Position numbers and translations under genes: made by a program. The notes beneath the pieces were generated by a model, which saw only the letters and a list, made by a program, of their open reading frames with translations, was not told the DNA's origin and made no database searches. Shown here piece by piece: positions 61,910 to 64,000 of a stretch of DNA of 64,000 nucleotides; positions within the stretch are counted from its first letter, which is position 1, and each line of letters starts with the position of its first letter. The stretch lies in NCBI GenBank assembly GCA_947168365.1, contig CAMVLO010000006.1:33282-97281 (forward strand), written 5' to 3'. The stretch comes from UBA3824 sp017541145 (GTDB lineage Bacteria; Bacteroidota; Bacteroidia; Bacteroidales; UBA3824).

Positions 61910-62512
61910 ATGAGAACATTAAAAAACATAATAGCGGCAATAGCCATCGCACTTATGGTAGCTCCATCAACAGCTAAAGCACAAAACTGCGCTGATTTTC
62001 TTAACTTCTACAAAGCAGAAACGCCTTGGCGCTACAATACTGCATCCAAAAGTGCTACTTGCTTTACTGGAAAGAAATACGAATTTGTATTACCGCTAAC
62101 CAAAGGAAACGAATACAGAATCAAATTTTTTGCATCACCAAGTTTCAACAACGCAGTGCAAGTTAAGATCGTCGACCTAAACAGCAATCAAACTGTAATA
62201 GACCTTCCCGGTGCTGTAGACGGTGAAGCAAAAAAAGGTAATACTTGCTTGCAAGATTATATGGATCCAAAAACAAATAGAGCTACTCACCCATATTTCG
62301 ATTTTATACCATCATCTTCTACTTCAATCAAAATAATGATTGAAATAAAAGACCATATCGAATACAGAGAAGAAGCAGTATTGGACAGCGACGGATTCCC
62401 GACCGGCGAAGTTAAAAAAGTACCTGTAATCCCGGAAGGCGGTCCTGAAATAGTAAAAGGATGTTTTACAGTTTACGTAATGGACAAACCGGCTGAACAA
62501 TCAGATTTCTAA
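61910..62512 (+). CDS. Secreted protein of unknown function
   Basis: A 200-residue exported protein with a clear signal peptide (MRTLKNIIAAIAIALMVAPS...AKAQ). The mature part is beta-rich (YEFVLPLTKGNEYRIKFFASPSF, STSIKIMIEIKDHIEY) and has five cysteines. It resembles small Bacteroidota periplasmic proteins of unknown role; no named domain is evident. It lies 74 nt after the lipoprotein gene and is followed by a strong terminator, so it closes the run that begins near 60488. Confidence 0.65.
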   Translation: MRTLKNIIAAIAIALMVAPSTAKAQNCADFLNFYKAETPWRYNTASKSATCFTGKKYEFVLPLTKGNEYRIKFFASPSFNNAVQVKIVDLNSNQTVIDLPGAVDGEAKKGNTCLQDYMDPKTNRATHPYFDFIPSSSTSIKIMIEIKDHIEYREEAVLDSDGFPTGEVKKVPVIPEGGPEIVKGCFTVYVMDKPAEQSDF

Positions 62513-62565
62513 TCAGCTCTTATGAGAAAATGAAACACATTTTTTTTCATAATAACCGATTCAAT

Positions 62566-62600
62566 AAAAGGCTGCCAGTAGTAAGGCAGCCTTTTGTTTT
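62566..62600 (+). terminator. Rho-independent terminator after the secreted-protein gene
   Basis: AAAAGGCTGCC and GGCAGCCTTTT pair perfectly around 8 nt and are followed by GTTTT. Confidence 0.9.
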
Positions 62601-62627
62601 ATAATACCGTCAAAAAAAAAATTTTTT

Positions 62628-62891
62628 TCAACGCAAAACAAAATACAATCCCACTATCCACGCTACCAAAATAGAATACGTAATAAGATAGAAAGAAGAT
62701 TTGCGATTTTTATGACGGACAACATACATGGCAGGCAGCATCAAAAAAACACCGCCAAAAAGTTCAAAAAGATGTAAAGTACTCTCTTTAACACGCCATT
62801 TGCTATGAGTAGCCTTGTATTTATCCACACACAGCATCACAATGCCGAACACTCCGGCAGCCAACAAGTAAAATAAGAAATAAAAATTCAT
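62628..62891 (-). CDS. DUF1294 membrane protein
   Basis: An 87-residue inner-membrane protein with three hydrophobic segments. The central CVDKYKATHSKWRVKESTLHLFELFGGVFLMLPAMYVVRHK region matches DUF1294, where a cytosolic loop with D-K-x-x-A and R-V/I-x-E is conserved. Function unknown; in some bacteria this domain is fused to a cold-shock domain, which is absent here. It converges on the secreted-protein gene. Confidence 0.85.
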   Translation of the reverse strand: MNFYFLFYLLAAGVFGIVMLCVDKYKATHSKWRVKESTLHLFELFGGVFLMLPAMYVVRHKNRKSSFYLITYSILVAWIVGLYFVLR

Positions 62892-63095
62892 AATAATATA
62901 TCAATTATCAAAATACATGAACAATAATATAACAAAGATTATTGCTCGGATGTTGTATAAAATCCGCGATAAAAAAAAATATAACTTCTAATTATTTTTG
63001 AAATAGAATTAGCAACAACAGACCGCATAGAAAATTAGATTCTGACCAAAACGTTACATCCGACAATTGTTTCGCAGTTTTGCAAAAAAAATATT

Positions 63096-63127
63096 TTTGC
63101 ATTTTTCTCTAACAAATTTTATTTTTG
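63096..63127 (+). promoter_or_regulatory. Consensus promoter of the second Rpn-family gene
   Basis: TTTG (63096-63099), 20 nt, TATTTTTG (63120-63127), 20 nt before ATG 63148. A second TATTTTTG overlaps it at 63092-63099. Confidence 0.7.
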
Positions 63128-63147
63128 CGGATAAAAATAAAACCGCC

Positions 63148-64000
63148 ATGAAATATTACGACCCTCGAGCAGATGTATTGTTTAAAAAGATTTTCGGTAG
63201 AAACGAAGATTTGACAATTAGTTTTCTTAATGCCATGTTGCCGTTGGAAGGTGATGGCTTGGTAAAAACTATAAAATATCTTCAACCAGAAGTTTTGCCA
63301 GTAATTCCCGACCTCAAAGACAGCATTGTTGATGTCTTGTGTGTTGATGTTAAGGGACGCACATTTGTAGTTGAAATGCAGATGTTTTGGACTTCGTATT
63401 TTAAACAGCGCATACTTTTTAATGCAGCGAAAATGTACGTTACGCAAATCGAACGTGGCGAAAACTACGATGCGTTGATGCCTGTTTACGGTCTTAACCT
63501 TGTGAATGATATTTTTGACACCACAAGCGAAGATTATTATCACCGCTATACGATGTGCGAACCGTCTAATCCCGATAAGACCATTGATGGCATTGAATTG
63601 TTTTTCTTTGAGTTACCGAAATTTAAGCCTAAAACATTTTCGCAAAAGAAAATGCAAGTTTTGTGGCTAAAATTTTTGACAGAAATCAACGAAAAAACCG
63701 TTGATGTAGACCCTGAACTTTTAAAAAATCCTGAAATTTCAAAAGCGTTAGATATTTGTACATATTTAACACAAGAAGAATTATTGGGTTACGACCGTTA
63801 TTGGGACGCTATCAGCACTGCAAAAACTCTTGCATCGGGCAAATACAAAGATGGTTTGGATGCGGGTCTTGCAAAAGGACGCGAAGAAGGCCGCGCGGAA
63901 GGACGTGCGGAAGGTGAAAAACTCGGCATAGAAAAAGGTCGTGCAGATGCAATGCGTGAAATGGCTCGTACTCTCAAGTCTTTAGGCAAAATGTCTATTG
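63148..64000 (+). CDS. Rpn-family putative nuclease, partial (cut by window end)
   Basis: The first 284 codons of a second PDDEXK_2/Rpn protein. It begins MKYYDPRADVLFKKIFGRNED, parallel to the 26753 gene. The core residues are kept: Asp in SIVDVLCVD and E-x-Q in FVVEMQMFW. The C-terminal charged repeat is longer here (GREEGRAEGRAEGEKLGIEKGRAD). No stop codon is reached before the edge. The two copies share only moderate identity by eye, so they are old paralogues and not a recent transposition. Confidence 0.88.
   Translation, partial: MKYYDPRADVLFKKIFGRNEDLTISFLNAMLPLEGDGLVKTIKYLQPEVLPVIPDLKDSIVDVLCVDVKGRTFVVEMQMFWTSYFKQRILFNAAKMYVTQIERGENYDALMPVYGLNLVNDIFDTTSEDYYHRYTMCEPSNPDKTIDGIELFFFELPKFKPKTFSQKKMQVLWLKFLTEINEKTVDVDPELLKNPEISKALDICTYLTQEELLGYDRYWDAISTAKTLASGKYKDGLDAGLAKGREEGRAEGRAEGEKLGIEKGRADAMREMARTLKSLGKMSI

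Overview
The window looks like chromosomal DNA of a Bacteroidota bacterium, most likely a member of the Bacteroidales. Four observations point that way. The DNA is AT-rich. Nearly every transcription unit is preceded by the phylum's promoter type (TTTG, about 19-20 nt, TAnnTTTG), and Shine-Dalgarno sequences are almost absent. Several type IX secretion (T9SS) proteins are present: PorZ, PorE, a GldM-like C-terminal domain, SprB repeats and a sorting-domain cargo protein. Phylum-typical families also occur, including DUF4270, DUF4834, DUF1987/SiaC, a GT5-only 'glycogen synthase', a long IspG and Rpn/PDDEXK_2 proteins.

Layout. 1-7.9 kb is mostly minus strand: ahcY, a MlaFE-type ABC pair, hflX, an S41 protease, dCMP deaminase, DUF4834 and an OmpA lipoprotein. 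8-21 kb is plus strand: a CarboxypepD_reg protein, acyl-CoA ligase, SiaC, an 865-aa protein with a dead M48-like domain, tRNA-Glu, an O-methyltransferase, an RlmI-type methyltransferase, ispG, a T9SS cargo protein and a GH5 glucanase lipoprotein. 21-26 kb is minus strand: polyprenyl synthetase, ruvC, porZ and gpmI. 26.7-29 kb carries an Rpn-family protein and an orphan GldM-like protein. 29-37.7 kb is minus strand: iron alcohol dehydrogenase, an MMPL exporter with a coiled-coil partner, two fast-evolving surface proteins and mannose-1-phosphate guanylyltransferase. 37.8-38.3 kb holds a small terminator-ended transcript candidate and an array of about 7.5 copies of a 43-bp repeat. 38.3-46.6 kb is minus strand: a ZIP transporter, a six-gene PqqD / SipW-like peptidase / ABC exporter / nucleotidyltransferase / HprK-like kinase / nucleotidyltransferase cluster, then metG. 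47-55.6 kb holds a Fic protein, a ClbS/DfsB protein, TauE, glmS-DUF4270-GT5, a REC-HATPase protein and rdgB. 55.6-62.5 kb has the SprB-repeat protein divergent from porE, followed by a PNPOx-like protein and two secreted proteins. The window ends in DUF1294 and a second Rpn protein cut off by the right edge.

Functionally most genes are housekeeping: methyl cycle, isoprenoid, glycolysis, amino sugar, translation and nucleotide sanitation. A second layer concerns the cell envelope and T9SS. The most unusual locus is at 39.1-44.4 kb. It joins a PqqD-type peptide-binding protein, a signal-peptidase-like protease, an ABC exporter without its own peptidase, an HprK-like kinase and two paralogous NTP_transf_5 proteins. 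Kinase plus nucleotidyltransferase is a known tailoring pair in some lasso-peptide clusters, but no cyclase and no precursor are visible here. Other items to check are the 43-bp repeat array, a promoter-to-terminator RNA upstream of metG that carries a strong Shine-Dalgarno-like sequence, the orphan GldM C-terminal fusion, and several proteins whose catalytic residues are missing or changed (M48-like, Fic, REC-HATPase, GT5).
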